Origin: JADJPF01 sp964492845
Lineage (GTDB): Bacteria > Acidobacteriota > Blastocatellia > Chloracidobacteriales > JADJPF01
Direction of reading: 5' to 3'
Length of the DNA stretch: 64,000 nt
Assembly (NCBI GenBank): GCA_964492845.1
Contig: CAZBMZ010000028.1
Location: 17,687 to 81,686, forward strand
The position numbers were made by a program, and so were the translations under genes. This document shows, piece after piece, positions 42,947 to 52,167 of the stretch. The notes beneath the pieces were generated by a model, which saw nothing but the letters and a program-made list of their open reading frames with translations, had not been told where the DNA came from and searched no databases. Every line of letters begins with the position of its first letter. Within the stretch, counting starts at the first letter, position 1.

Positions 42947-43411
42947 ATGAAAATTTCATTAATATGGATTGATAAGACTAAAGATAAATATCTTTTAGAA
43001 CTTATTGATGATTATCTACATAGACTATCTAAGTACGTTAAATACAACATTTTAGAGCTTTCATCTATACGCGGACAAATCGATCGTAACAATGTACTTA
43101 TAGCGGAAACTAAGCAAATACTTAATGCTCTTAACAAGGAAAGTTACAAGATTATCTTAGATGACAAAGGACAATCTTTTACATCTATAAATTTTGCCCG
43201 GTTTATAGAAAAGCATCAAACCTTGTCAACTAAAGAATTAGCATTTATTATAGGTGGGCATTTTGGATTGTCAGATGAAGTTAAACAAAAAGGCGATTTA
43301 ATAATGTCTTTATCTAGCTTAACTTTTACTCATGACATGGCTCGTTTAATACTAGTTGAGCAACTATATCGCGCTTATACAATTATAAATAATCATCCTT
43401 ATCAAAAATAA
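42947..43411 (+). CDS. rlmH: 23S rRNA pseudouridine-1915 N3-methyltransferase RlmH
   Basis: 154 residues, normal for the SPOUT methyltransferase that methylates Psi1915 in helix 69. It has the trefoil-knot motif FIIGGHFGLSDEVKQKGDLIMSLSSLTFTHDMARLILVEQLYRAYTIINNHPYQK, with the C-terminal catalytic tail. The link with RluD at 594-1577 is biochemical, since RluD makes the pseudouridine it modifies. It is the last gene of the rplU operon proper; a new TATAAT (43424-43429) appears soon after its stop. Confidence 0.95.
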   Translation: MKISLIWIDKTKDKYLLELIDDYLHRLSKYVKYNILELSSIRGQIDRNNVLIAETKQILNALNKESYKIILDDKGQSFTSINFARFIEKHQTLSTKELAFIIGGHFGLSDEVKQKGDLIMSLSSLTFTHDMARLILVEQLYRAYTIINNHPYQK

Positions 43412-43509
43412 TTGTATAGCTAGTATAATTTTCCTATTTTTAGTTGTTTAGGAGGTAAGTTTTCCTTAATTAAAATAAATTAATCATGGAAAACTAATAA
43501 AGGTTATTT

Positions 43510-43878
43510 ATGGAACAAGAAAAGGTGAAATACTTTGAAGCCAAACTGCGTGAGCGTCGCGCTGCTTTAACAGGTGTTGTAGAAAGAACAGAAAGCTATG
43601 GGCGTGAGGCAGACACAGAATTAACTCAAGATCCAGCAGATAAGGCATCTAATGCTTATACTAAAGAATTACTTTTTAGTCAAAGCACTAATGATCGGTT
43701 TATACTTAAACTAATAGAAGAAGCATTAGAACGTATAGAAGATGATGAATTTGGTGATTGTGTTAATTGTAGTAAGCCAATTCAACCCAAGCGTTTAGAG
43801 GCTGTACCCTGGGCGCGTCATTGTATTACTTGTCAAGACCTACAAGAACGTGGCTTATTAGAAGAAGATGATGAATAA
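43510..43878 (+). CDS. DksA/TraR-type zinc-finger protein
   Basis: 122 residues with a coiled-coil N-terminal half (RRAALTGVVERTESYG, ESLxxDPADKASNAYTKEL-like) and a C-terminal CVNC...CITC zinc finger (CVNCSKPIQPKRLEAVPWARHCITC). DksA-like proteins enter the secondary channel of RNA polymerase and adjust initiation, often with ppGpp. The tip acidic residues of DksA are not clear here, so the effect may differ. The -10-like TATAAT at 43424-43429 and a GTTTTCC/GGAAAAC hairpin (about 43459-43494) lie upstream. Confidence 0.88.
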   Translation: MEQEKVKYFEAKLRERRAALTGVVERTESYGREADTELTQDPADKASNAYTKELLFSQSTNDRFILKLIEEALERIEDDEFGDCVNCSKPIQPKRLEAVPWARHCITCQDLQERGLLEEDDE

Positions 43879-43915
43879 GCTAATTTAAGTAGTTAGTTGG
43901 TAGTAAGCTAAATAT

Positions 43916-44635
43916 ATGAAAGTATTAAAGGATGCACTACTAACTACACTATTCCCTACAGCTTGCCATTTATGTGGTCAGTTGGTTGAGTCAAATGATT
44001 ATGGTGTAGCTTGTCAACAATGTTGGCAAGCTTACCAGGGCTTGCCAACAAATAATTTATGTCTTAAATGTGGTTATCCCTTTGAAATACCCTCCTCAAA
44101 TTTTCCAATAAAAGATTGTTTACGTTGTCGAGATATTTTATTTTCCTTAGCTCGCAGTTGTGGCAGATATGAAGGGGCTATGAGTGCAAATATTTTAGCA
44201 TTAAAAACTAGTCCTTATTTTTGTGAAAAGTTAGTTGAGCTAATACAAAATACTTTACAAAAAACAGACTTTCTTCCTATAAACCTAATTATTCCAATAC
44301 CTTTACATCCAAAACGCTTAAAAGAGCGTGGTTTTAATCAAGCTCTTTTAATTGCAGAATATGTTAGTAAATTTATAAAGGTAGACTTAGATAATGATTC
44401 TCTAATTAGGGCTAAACCTACAGTAAAACATCGTTTAGGTATGAATGTAGTAGATAGAGAAGCTAGCTTAAAAGGTGCTTTTCAAGTAATAAGACCGCGT
44501 TTAATTAAAGACCAAATTATTTTGTTAGTTGATGATGTTTTTACTACAGGAACAACTATTTCTGTGGCAACAAAAACTTTATTAGAAGCAGGCGCAAAAG
44601 AAATTAAAGTATTTACTTTAGCTAGAGTAATTTAG
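43916..44635 (+). CDS. comF: ComF-family phosphoribosyltransferase
   Basis: 239 residues. Two CxxC pairs at the N-terminus (CHLCGQ, CQQC) and two further ones (CLKCG, CLRC) suggest zinc ribbons. The C-terminal half is a type I phosphoribosyltransferase with PIPLHPKRLKERGFNQA and the PRPP loop VDDVFTTGTTISVATKTLLEAGA. ComF is needed for DNA uptake in naturally competent species; here the link to competence is inference. The end lies 7 bases from the convergent coiled-coil gene. Confidence 0.88.
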   Translation: MKVLKDALLTTLFPTACHLCGQLVESNDYGVACQQCWQAYQGLPTNNLCLKCGYPFEIPSSNFPIKDCLRCRDILFSLARSCGRYEGAMSANILALKTSPYFCEKLVELIQNTLQKTDFLPINLIIPIPLHPKRLKERGFNQALLIAEYVSKFIKVDLDNDSLIRAKPTVKHRLGMNVVDREASLKGAFQVIRPRLIKDQIILLVDDVFTTGTTISVATKTLLEAGAKEIKVFTLARVI

Positions 44636-44641
44636 GTTGGT

Positions 44642-45010
44642 TTATTCTTTTGTCTTATCATCTTCAAGCTTATCTACTCGTTTAGAAACCTGACGTAACC
44701 CCCCTATTAAATCTTTCACATCATCACTAAGCTTTTCTAGCTTAATATCAAATGCTGCTTGATGTTCAATAATAAACTGTATTCTATTTTCTGTTATCTT
44801 TTCAAATTCAGCCAAACGTTTAGCTGTCTCGAAATGGATGTCCATTATTTGTGCTTGTTTAGTTGCAAAACCATCCTGTTTAGCTGTAATTTCTGCTTGT
44901 TGAGATGTAATTTCTGCTTGTTGAGCCGTGATTTCTGCTTGTTTGATAGACATTTCAGCTTGTTGAGTAACAATAAATTCCATTAATTTTTTAAGTTCTT
45001 CATTTGTCAT
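44642..45010 (-). CDS. Small coiled-coil protein with heptad repeat
   Basis: 122 hydrophilic residues, almost all helix-forming. The stretch QQAEITAQQAEITSQQAEI (about residues 22-42) is a 7-residue repeat (QQAEIT plus one) that fits a coiled coil, encoded by four 21-bp units at 44889-44972. A second heptad-like region (DIKLEKLSDDVKDLIGGLRQVSKRVDKLEDD) ends the protein. There is no signal peptide or membrane segment. The function is unknown; it may be a scaffold. The start has no clear ribosome binding site, and the convergent comF ends 7 bases away. Confidence 0.6.
   Translation of the reverse strand: MTNEELKKLMEFIVTQQAEMSIKQAEITAQQAEITSQQAEITAKQDGFATKQAQIMDIHFETAKRLAEFEKITENRIQFIIEHQAAFDIKLEKLSDDVKDLIGGLRQVSKRVDKLEDDKTKE
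44889..44972 (-). repeat. Four 21-bp tandem units in the coiled-coil gene
   Basis: The word ATTTCTGCTTGT begins at 44889, 44910 and 44931, and a variant (ATTTCAGCTTGT) begins at 44952, each 21 bases apart. Each unit encodes seven residues of the heptad repeat. Confidence 0.8.
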
Positions 45011-45110
45011 AAATCATTTACCATTAATTTTTAAGCTGACATAGCATGGTTACTTAATAATTATCTTGTGCATACTCTAAAAAATCTAGAAAAATACTAA
45101 GACTTTTAGT

Positions 45111-46394
45111 TTATTCCTCGTCTTCTTCGTCTTCTTCCTCTCCATCAAATTCTAGTTGGTTATTGTCATTAGTAGTAACTCGTCTTGGGCGGTGCGGTTT
45201 TGAGTCTAAAGAATCTATAGAGTTATTTCTTTCAATCCCTAATCGATGAGCAATGTTGTTATAAATTTCTCCAGCTATACCGGCTGATACAGAACCTCTT
45301 TCATTAGAGCCTGTAGAAACTACTACTACTACTAAGTTAGGTTTATTAGGACTAGAGAATGAAGCAAATAATCCTAGTTTAGATTCTTCCCCGTTGCAAC
45401 TTCCTGTTTTGCCAGCTACATTTAATGGTGCTGCTCCAGAACGCCTAGCAGTTCCGTAAGTAACTGCCCCTACCATACCTTCAATAAGTTTTTCCCTAAC
45501 GTCTTCTGTTAAAGTTACATTACGAATTAATTTAGGTTGAAAAGTTTGCTTATCGGTTTCTGTACGTAAAACTTGTGGTTGGTAAATTTTTCCACCATTA
45601 GCAATAGCAGAGGTTAAAACAGCAAGTTGTAGGGCAGTCACGCCAATATCATCACCATGACTACACATTCTTGGTAAAGCTTGCGGGCTTTTATACTCTG
45701 GTAAAAAACCTGGGCTTTCACCATCAATATTAACACCTGTTTTTGCACCTAGGCCCCATTGACGAGCATAATTAATAACTTGATCAAAGCCTAATTGATA
45801 GCCTAATGATTGAAAATATTGATTATTAGAATAAGCTAGCGCATTAATCATATTAATTGAGCCAAGACCAGCAATAGTAGCAGGATAATCAGCATCTGCA
45901 ACACCTTCATTTAATGCAGCAATAGAAGTAATTAATTTAATTGTAGAACAAGGCTTAAAGGGTTTGCCTATGGCCCAACTTTGATTAACCATGCTATAAA
46001 CTTGCCCATTATTAGGATCCATTATTACAACTGTTGCAGGGTGATCGCCTATAGCGGAAAGTGCTGCGCGGCGTAGTTCTAAATCTTCTCCTCTTAAGTC
46101 ATCTTGACCAATGAATGTTTTAGCAGTGCTTAACAACATATTGTTTACAGAAGAAACTCGTGCAATCGAGCGTCTATAAGCAACATTTCGGCTACGTACA
46201 GATGCTTTACGAATTGACCAACGGCTAGAACGTTTATTTTTACTACTAGTCTTATACTTAGTGGCTGATTTTCCTTTGGTAACTTTTGACTTACTGGACT
46301 TAGATTTTTTAGTACCAGCATAAACATCATCGTAATTTATAGTAGCTAAAGAAAATACCATAAGAATAACTAAGCAAAAAGTAGTAATTCGCAT
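45111..46394 (-). CDS. Secreted penicillin-binding protein, transpeptidase domain only
   Basis: 427 residues. After a signal peptide (LVILMVFSLA) comes a very basic Lys/Ser/Arg-rich segment (about 28-78). The transpeptidase domain follows with all three motifs: STIK (150-153), SNN (189-191) and KTG (329-331). The glycosyltransferase and PASTA domains of large PBPs are absent. The end is acidic (EFDGEEEDEEDEE). It probably cross-links peptidoglycan; the missing accessory domains make a dedicated or partner-dependent role likely, which is inference. GAGGTGA precedes the ATG. The 256-base gap upstream also holds the promoter of the CapA gene. Confidence 0.85.
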   Translation of the reverse strand: MRITTFCLVILMVFSLATINYDDVYAGTKKSKSSKSKVTKGKSATKYKTSSKNKRSSRWSIRKASVRSRNVAYRRSIARVSSVNNMLLSTAKTFIGQDDLRGEDLELRRAALSAIGDHPATVVIMDPNNGQVYSMVNQSWAIGKPFKPCSTIKLITSIAALNEGVADADYPATIAGLGSINMINALAYSNNQYFQSLGYQLGFDQVINYARQWGLGAKTGVNIDGESPGFLPEYKSPQALPRMCSHGDDIGVTALQLAVLTSAIANGGKIYQPQVLRTETDKQTFQPKLIRNVTLTEDVREKLIEGMVGAVTYGTARRSGAAPLNVAGKTGSCNGEESKLGLFASFSSPNKPNLVVVVVSTGSNERGSVSAGIAGEIYNNIAHRLGIERNNSIDSLDSKPHRPRRVTTNDNNQLEFDGEEEDEEDEE

Positions 46395-46558
46395 CTCTCA
46401 CCTCATAAAAGTAAACAATAGTTGTTTGTAAAGATTGATTGATTAAATAAGAAATATGTTGCTTATAATAATTGAGCAATAGTTAAGAAAGTAAATTAAC
46501 TATATCATCCAAAATTCTTGCAAGCAAAGGCTTTTTTCAGAAAGCAAAAATCTCTAAG

Positions 46559-46587
46559 TTGTCTTTTACCAAAGAGTCAATTAAAAT
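46559..46587 (+). promoter_or_regulatory. Promoter of the CapA-like gene
   Basis: TTGTCT (46559-46564), a 17-base spacer and TAAAAT (46582-46587, five of six) lie 63 bases before the ATG at 46651. It also serves the VWA gene after it if they are co-transcribed (35-base gap). Confidence 0.55.
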
Positions 46588-46650
46588 CAATTTATCTTTT
46601 CTACATCAAACTCTAAAACATCAAAAAGCTATCAATCAAGGGAGACTGCC

Positions 46651-47721
46651 ATGTTTATCAGCAAAAGTGCGTCAGTTCTAGTTATTTTACTAATACTAAT
46701 TTGTTGTTTTATAAGTACCATTTCAATTAAAGGACAAGAAACTGGTAAAAATACTATCTCTTTTGCTAGTGTTGGTGACATTATGATGGGGACTACCTGG
46801 CCCGAAGGCGCGTTGCTCCCACCTAATGACGGAGCAGATTTACTTAAAGAAGTTACTTCTATTTTAACTAAACCAGATATAGCTTTTGGTAATTTAGAAG
46901 GCCCGATGCTTGAAGGTGGTAAGTCTACTAAATGTGGTAAAGGTTCAAAAAATTGTTATGCTTTTCGTGTACCAACCCGTTATGGTAAACACCTTAAAGA
47001 TGCTGGATTTGACTTAATTAGTTTAGCTAATAATCACGCTTTTGATTTTGGGCCATATGGAATGGAAAGCTCACAAAAAGTTTTAGATTCTTTAGGAATT
47101 ATTCATTCTGGGCCAGTGGGTTCAATAGGTAGTATAACTATAAAAGGAAAAAAAGTTTCTCTTGTAGCTTTTGCCACTAATGCTGTAGCTTATAACCTAA
47201 ATGATGTAGAAACTGCTAAACGAGTAATTGCAGACACAGCCAGCAAATCTGATATTGTAGTAGTTTCCTTTCATGGTGGAGCAGAAGGAGAGGCACATCA
47301 AAATGTCCCTCATGGAAAAGAAACCTACCTAGGAGAAGCTAGAGGCGACTTACGCAAATTTACTCATGCTGTAATAGATTCTGGGGCAGATTTAGTAATT
47401 GGTCATGGCCCGCATGTAGTTCGAGGAATGGAAGTTTATAAAGAACGTCTTATTGCCTATTCTTTAGGCAATTTTGCTACTTATGGGGCATTTAATTTAA
47501 GTGGTGCAAAAGGTTTATCATTAATTTTAGAAGCTAATATTGATTTAACTGGAAAATTCTTAAATGGAAAAATTCACCCATTAAAACAAGAAAAACCTGG
47601 TGGCCCCAAATTTGATACCGAAAAACAAGTGATTTCTGTTATTAAAGCACTTTCAACACAAGATTTTGGTGCAAGTGCAGTAAAAGTTGCTGAAGATGGC
47701 ACAATTTCTTCTTCTAACTAA
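46651..47721 (+). CDS. Secreted CapA/PgsA-like metallophosphatase-fold protein
   Basis: 356 residues. The signal peptide (SVLVILLILICCFISTISI) is followed by the CapA-type fold, related to metallophosphatases: SVGDIMMGTTW, NLEGPM, SLANNHAFDFG, IGHGPHVVRGMEVY and YSLGNFATYG. CapA proteins in poly-gamma-glutamate makers help export or anchor the polymer; here no capB/capC is seen, so function is open. GGGAG lies before the ATG. The VWA gene downstream may share its transcript, suggesting an envelope-associated pair. Confidence 0.85.
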   Translation: MFISKSASVLVILLILICCFISTISIKGQETGKNTISFASVGDIMMGTTWPEGALLPPNDGADLLKEVTSILTKPDIAFGNLEGPMLEGGKSTKCGKGSKNCYAFRVPTRYGKHLKDAGFDLISLANNHAFDFGPYGMESSQKVLDSLGIIHSGPVGSIGSITIKGKKVSLVAFATNAVAYNLNDVETAKRVIADTASKSDIVVVSFHGGAEGEAHQNVPHGKETYLGEARGDLRKFTHAVIDSGADLVIGHGPHVVRGMEVYKERLIAYSLGNFATYGAFNLSGAKGLSLILEANIDLTGKFLNGKIHPLKQEKPGGPKFDTEKQVISVIKALSTQDFGASAVKVAEDGTISSSN

Positions 47722-47756
47722 TATCTATTAATAAATCTACTTTAAGAGAAACTAAT

Positions 47757-48773
47757 ATGAAAACAAAAATATTACTTCGTCAATTAGCACTTGTTAATAT
47801 ATTTTTTTTACTAACAGTTATAAATACTTTTGCTCAAAATAATTGTCCAGAAACATCTGCATCTAGCAGCTTAGAAGAGGAATCCATTGTAAGTATAAAA
47901 ACTAGTGAAGTTTTATGGCCTATTACAGTTAGAGATCAAAAAGGACGTTTAGCTAAAGGGTTGTGTGAAAGTGATTTTACTGTAGTTGAAGATGGGTCAA
48001 TTCAGCAAATTACAAGTTTTAACTTACGTGAAGCACCTGTAAATGTTGTATTACTTTTAGATGCGTCTGGAAGTGTTTATTCAGAAATTAAAAATATTCG
48101 TCAAGCAGCTATTAAATTTGCTCAACTTCTACGACCTATTGACCGTGTTGCAATTATTCAATTTGCTGACAAAATAGAGCTTTTGCAAGATTGGACTGGA
48201 GACTCAGAAGATGTTAAACAAGCTATAAATAAGCTTTATCATCCGGGCCAGGCCACTTGTCTTTGGGATGCTTTATTTTATGCAACTAAAGAAAAATTAG
48301 CTAATTTAGAGGGTCGCAAAATAATAATTATACTAACTGATGGGGATGATAACGGCAGTTCAATTACTCAAGAGCAAGCTTATTTATCTTTATTAAAAAA
48401 TAATGTAGGTTTATACATTGTAAATGAATCCCGCATTTTGATGAAAAAGCTAAAAAACACTTATGCTTTTACCAGTCATTTAGTAACTAGAAAAGCTGAA
48501 GCAACGGCAATGCTAGAGCGACTGCAAAAAGCAGAAACCGAGTTAGAAGGTTTTGCTTATCGAAGCGGTGGCAATATTTATACTCCGCTAAAACCTCAAG
48601 ATTTAACTTTTGCCTATGCTCAAGTAGCCGAAGAAATACGTAATCAGTATATTATTACTTATACTCCAACTAATGAGCGACAAGATGGAAAATTCCGTAG
48701 CGTAAAAATTCTATTAAGTAAATTGGGAATGACAGTACAAGCTAAAGAAGGTTACATTGTAGCTAGAGACTAG
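47757..48773 (+). CDS. Secreted VWA-domain protein, second copy
   Basis: 338 residues, of the same acidobacterial type as 1701-2648: signal peptide (VNIFFLLTVINTFAQ), ITVRDQKGRLAKGLCESDFTVVEDG, VWA domain with intact DASGS (102-106), IILTDGDDNGSS, and the end NQYIITYTPTNERQDGKFRSVKILL. The two copies are diverged and lie 45 kb apart. Its two cysteines (30 and 70) could pair in the periplasm. The ribosome binding site is weak. It follows the CapA-like gene by 35 bases and may act beside it on the cell surface. Confidence 0.85.
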   Translation: MKTKILLRQLALVNIFFLLTVINTFAQNNCPETSASSSLEEESIVSIKTSEVLWPITVRDQKGRLAKGLCESDFTVVEDGSIQQITSFNLREAPVNVVLLLDASGSVYSEIKNIRQAAIKFAQLLRPIDRVAIIQFADKIELLQDWTGDSEDVKQAINKLYHPGQATCLWDALFYATKEKLANLEGRKIIIILTDGDDNGSSITQEQAYLSLLKNNVGLYIVNESRILMKKLKNTYAFTSHLVTRKAEATAMLERLQKAETELEGFAYRSGGNIYTPLKPQDLTFAYAQVAEEIRNQYIITYTPTNERQDGKFRSVKILLSKLGMTVQAKEGYIVARD

Positions 48774-48783
48774 TTAATATGGT

Positions 48784-51417
48784 TTAAGATTTTATAGAAG
48801 TTTGTGGAAAAAGCCATTTTTCTAAAATTGCTATAAACTGGTTAATTTGAAAAGGTTTTTCTAAAAAATCATCCATGCCAGCTTGAAAGAATTTTTCTGG
48901 ATATTGTGCATCACTAGCAGTTAAGGCAATAATTGGAGTATGTTTTTTAATATCATTAATTTTATTGTGTTCAGATTCTAAACGTCGGATTTCTACTGTA
49001 GCTTTATAGCCATCCATAACAGGCATATTACAATCCATAAAAATTACTTGGTAGGCTTTTTTAGATAGCATTTTTAGTGCTTCTAAACCATTTTCTGCTA
49101 TATCAAGTTTATAGCCTAACTGTTGAAGTTGTCTTTTTACTATTAATTGATTCATTTTTTCATCTTCAACAAGCAAAATTAGCACTTCTGGTTTTGGTTC
49201 TGCTTGAGGTTGGTTGATGGTATAGATTCTGGTTTCTTCTATAGGTGAAATAGAAATTTTTGGTCTAATTTGACTTGGTGAAAAGCTTTTCTCTAAAGCT
49301 TTTTCTACAAATGAACCGTTGATGTCAGATTTTTCTTTAGGCATTATTGGGATTTGTACTATAAAAGTACTACCAACAGCTAATTGGCTATTAATAGAAA
49401 TTGTTCCATTATGAGCAGTAATAATACGTTTAACTATAGCTAGACCTAAGCCTACACCAGAACCTTTTTTTCTAGACTCAGCTTGTCTATAGGGTTCAAA
49501 CAGACTTGGAATTGCTTCTGTTGGAATACCTTCTCCTGTATCTTTAATAGAAATTTGCAAAAATGTTTCGCTTTCTTTTGTTATTAAACAAGCTTCTATA
49601 GTTATTTTTCCTTGTTCAGGAGTAAATTTAATTGCATTTGAAAGTAAATTAGCTAAAACTCTTTCTAATTTAACTATATCAACAATAATTTTGGGTAAAG
49701 CTTCTTTTATATCTAATTCCACTTGGATTTTACTTGGAGTTGCTGAAAGACGTGCTGCTTGAAAACAATCATAAAGTAGATCTTGAGCCTCAATTTCTTG
49801 AAAATCTAATTTTATGTCTTGAGAATCTGAGCGATAGAGTTCTAAAACTTCTCTAACTAGGGTAAGTATTTTGTTGACGCTACGTTCAGAGGCAATTATT
49901 AAAGACTTATTTTCTTTATCAACAGTTTCATCTTCAGACAAAATTTCTAGTGTAGCTTTAACTACAGAAAGAGGAGATTTTAAGTCATGCACTAGCATTG
50001 CAGTAAAAGTACTTTTAATTTGGTCTAATTCCTTTAGCCTAGCATTTGCTTGTGTTAATTCAATATTACGTAAGCTAAAAATCTCAGCATCTTTTTCCTT
50101 TAATCTAGCATTGGTTTCAGCTTGTTCTTTAGCTTTTTGTAGAATTCTAATGCGGGCTGCAAGACCAAGGGAGAGCAACACAACTTCTGTTGCTGTACCA
50201 AAATGTAAAATGTAGTGAATAAAAAAATTATCTACAATAACACTACTATTTCTTAATGCTATAGCAATTCCACTTAATCCAAAGGTTAAAAGAGAGATTA
50301 AGTAATACCAAGCAGGGTTAAATTTCTTTTTTATACATAAAACAGTAGCAAAAATTAATGTTGCCAATAAAATAATGCTACTAAAGTTATTTATAAAAGG
50401 AATAAGTGGATGATAGAAAAATAGTGATACAAAAGTAAGTAAAGCAAACCAAATAATAAGAAATTTAGTTGGTTTATCAAATGATGGTAAATTTTCACTT
50501 AAACAAAGGTAATTTCTTCCAACAAAAACTGCCCAAACCCCAATTAAACCAACAGAAATTTGTATAACATGATTAGTCAGACTAGTTGAGTTAGGCCACA
50601 AATATTGTGCAGCTAATCCATCAAATGTAAATTGCACTACGCCAACTGTGCTAATTCGCATTACATAAAAAAAGTAAATTGGATCTCGAATAGTTATATA
50701 CAAAAATATATGATATGCAATTAGCCCTAAGAAAATACCATAGTACATACCAAAAAGTAGCAAAGCACTTAAATTATTTTCTGTAAAATATTCGGTTTGC
50801 CAAAGAGTTAGAGGAATAACTTTTGTACTAGAAGATTCTATTCTTAAATAAATAATTGTTTGTTCTTGCTGAGAAATTGGAAGCTTAAAAACTAAATTTT
50901 GGTGCTTTACTTCTCTTTGAGCAAAAGCAAAAGAGCTACCAATAGTTTTTTGTGTAAAAGAAATTGTCCCATCATTAGTTTTAGTAGGTAAAAATAATTG
51001 AACTTGGTTTAAGCGTGGAAAGTCTATTTCAAGTAACCATGTTTTTTCTAAACTAGATTTATTTTCTATCTTTAGACGCAACCAAAAAGCAGATTTTTTA
51101 AACCCAAGAGTTGGAATAGATTGTTGATTATGTTTAAATTTTGAATCAAATTTCTCAGACGCTATGTCATCAATTGTTAATGATTTATCTTTATCTTCTA
51201 AAATATCTAAATAAGGGCTAAGGTTATATTTGCCTTGACTATTTGTTAGTTGTAAAACGGGTTGAGAATTATTAGCTTTTACTACGGTATTTAACCATGT
51301 ATTAGCTAAAATAAAAATAGAAGAATATGCTAGAAGCAACACTAAAAGCCAATAAAAATTTTTATTGGTTATTAGATTTAATTTATAGCTATTAAACCAT
51401 AAGTGCTGTCTTTTCAT
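48784..51417 (-). CDS. 7TM-DISM hybrid histidine kinase
   Basis: 877 residues. An N-terminal membrane segment leads to an extracytoplasmic sensor region (about 45-195, 7TMR-DISMED2-like, SPYLDILEDKDKSLTI and WLLEIDFPRLNQVQLFLP). Seven membrane helices follow (about 205-425). A coiled linker leads to HisKA with His477 (MLVHDLKSPLSVV), a HATPase domain (NLLSNAIKF, DTGEGIP, GSGVGLGLAIVKRI), and a receiver domain (about 745-870) with Asp795 in MDCNMPVMDG. It senses an outer ligand, perhaps a carbohydrate, and phosphorylates through an internal relay; the output partner is not adjacent. The start lies 8 bases after ispD with no own ribosome binding site. Confidence 0.92.
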   Translation of the reverse strand: MKRQHLWFNSYKLNLITNKNFYWLLVLLLAYSSIFILANTWLNTVVKANNSQPVLQLTNSQGKYNLSPYLDILEDKDKSLTIDDIASEKFDSKFKHNQQSIPTLGFKKSAFWLRLKIENKSSLEKTWLLEIDFPRLNQVQLFLPTKTNDGTISFTQKTIGSSFAFAQREVKHQNLVFKLPISQQEQTIIYLRIESSSTKVIPLTLWQTEYFTENNLSALLLFGMYYGIFLGLIAYHIFLYITIRDPIYFFYVMRISTVGVVQFTFDGLAAQYLWPNSTSLTNHVIQISVGLIGVWAVFVGRNYLCLSENLPSFDKPTKFLIIWFALLTFVSLFFYHPLIPFINNFSSIILLATLIFATVLCIKKKFNPAWYYLISLLTFGLSGIAIALRNSSVIVDNFFIHYILHFGTATEVVLLSLGLAARIRILQKAKEQAETNARLKEKDAEIFSLRNIELTQANARLKELDQIKSTFTAMLVHDLKSPLSVVKATLEILSEDETVDKENKSLIIASERSVNKILTLVREVLELYRSDSQDIKLDFQEIEAQDLLYDCFQAARLSATPSKIQVELDIKEALPKIIVDIVKLERVLANLLSNAIKFTPEQGKITIEACLITKESETFLQISIKDTGEGIPTEAIPSLFEPYRQAESRKKGSGVGLGLAIVKRIITAHNGTISINSQLAVGSTFIVQIPIMPKEKSDINGSFVEKALEKSFSPSQIRPKISISPIEETRIYTINQPQAEPKPEVLILLVEDEKMNQLIVKRQLQQLGYKLDIAENGLEALKMLSKKAYQVIFMDCNMPVMDGYKATVEIRRLESEHNKINDIKKHTPIIALTASDAQYPEKFFQAGMDDFLEKPFQINQFIAILEKWLFPQTSIKS

Positions 51418-51425
51418 TCGGATAG

Positions 51426-52142
51426 CTATTCTTCTTTGCGTTGTGATAAAAGAAATTCTGCTAAAGCTAGATCTGTAGGTTTAGTAATTTTTATATTTTC
51501 TGTCAGACCCTCAACTATAGTTACTGTGTGTCCTCTCCATTCCATCAGCATTGCATCATCGGTAGCAAAAAAACTTTCTGCTACTGCTCGTCTATGTGCT
51601 TCTAAAATCAAAGGATAGCGAAATGTTTGCGGTGTTTGTGCTTGATAAATATTAGCGCGTGATAATGTGCGTAAAACTTTTCCATTAGCTACCTCTTTAA
51701 TCGTGTCTGTAGCAGCTAAAGCGCAAAGTGCTGCGCCTGTTTCGCGGGCAACTTCTATAGATTTACTAATTAATTTTGCTGTGACAAAAGGACGGACTCC
51801 GTCATGAATAGCAACTATTTCTGTTTTTTCATGTAGTGGAGAATTAGCAATAAAGTCTAAAGCTGCAAAAATAGAAAGCTGGCGTTCTGTCGCTCCTACA
51901 ACAGCCGGGAGAACTTTTTTTAGTTGGTATTCTTGACATAACTTAGGCAAAACACCTTCATTAACTGCTTGAATAGGCAGAGCCACCAAAATTGCGTCAA
52001 TGTTTGGGCATTTTTCAAATTGTTTAAGGGTATGAACTATTAAAGGTACACCACCTAGAGACAAGAATTGTTTACTAGGTGATGCACTAGTGCTTTGCAT
52101 ACGCCGGCCTTGCCCGCCAGCAGGAATAACAGCGATATTCAT
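51426..52142 (-). CDS. ispD: 2-C-methyl-D-erythritol 4-phosphate cytidylyltransferase IspD
   Basis: 238 residues. IspD joins CTP and methylerythritol phosphate in the MEP isoprenoid pathway. The start IAVIPAGGQGRRMQ is the nucleotide-binding loop. VAIHDGVRPFVTAKLI and the end ATDDAMLMEWRGHTVTIVEGLTENIKITKPTDLALAE complete the family's blocks. It follows the PIN/TRAM gene, a frequent neighbour. No ispF lies next to it. Confidence 0.95.
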   Translation of the reverse strand: MNIAVIPAGGQGRRMQSTSASPSKQFLSLGGVPLIVHTLKQFEKCPNIDAILVALPIQAVNEGVLPKLCQEYQLKKVLPAVVGATERQLSIFAALDFIANSPLHEKTEIVAIHDGVRPFVTAKLISKSIEVARETGAALCALAATDTIKEVANGKVLRTLSRANIYQAQTPQTFRYPLILEAHRRAVAESFFATDDAMLMEWRGHTVTIVEGLTENIKITKPTDLALAEFLLSQRKEE

Positions 52143-52167
52143 TGGTCTACTCTAATGGTTTTTAACT

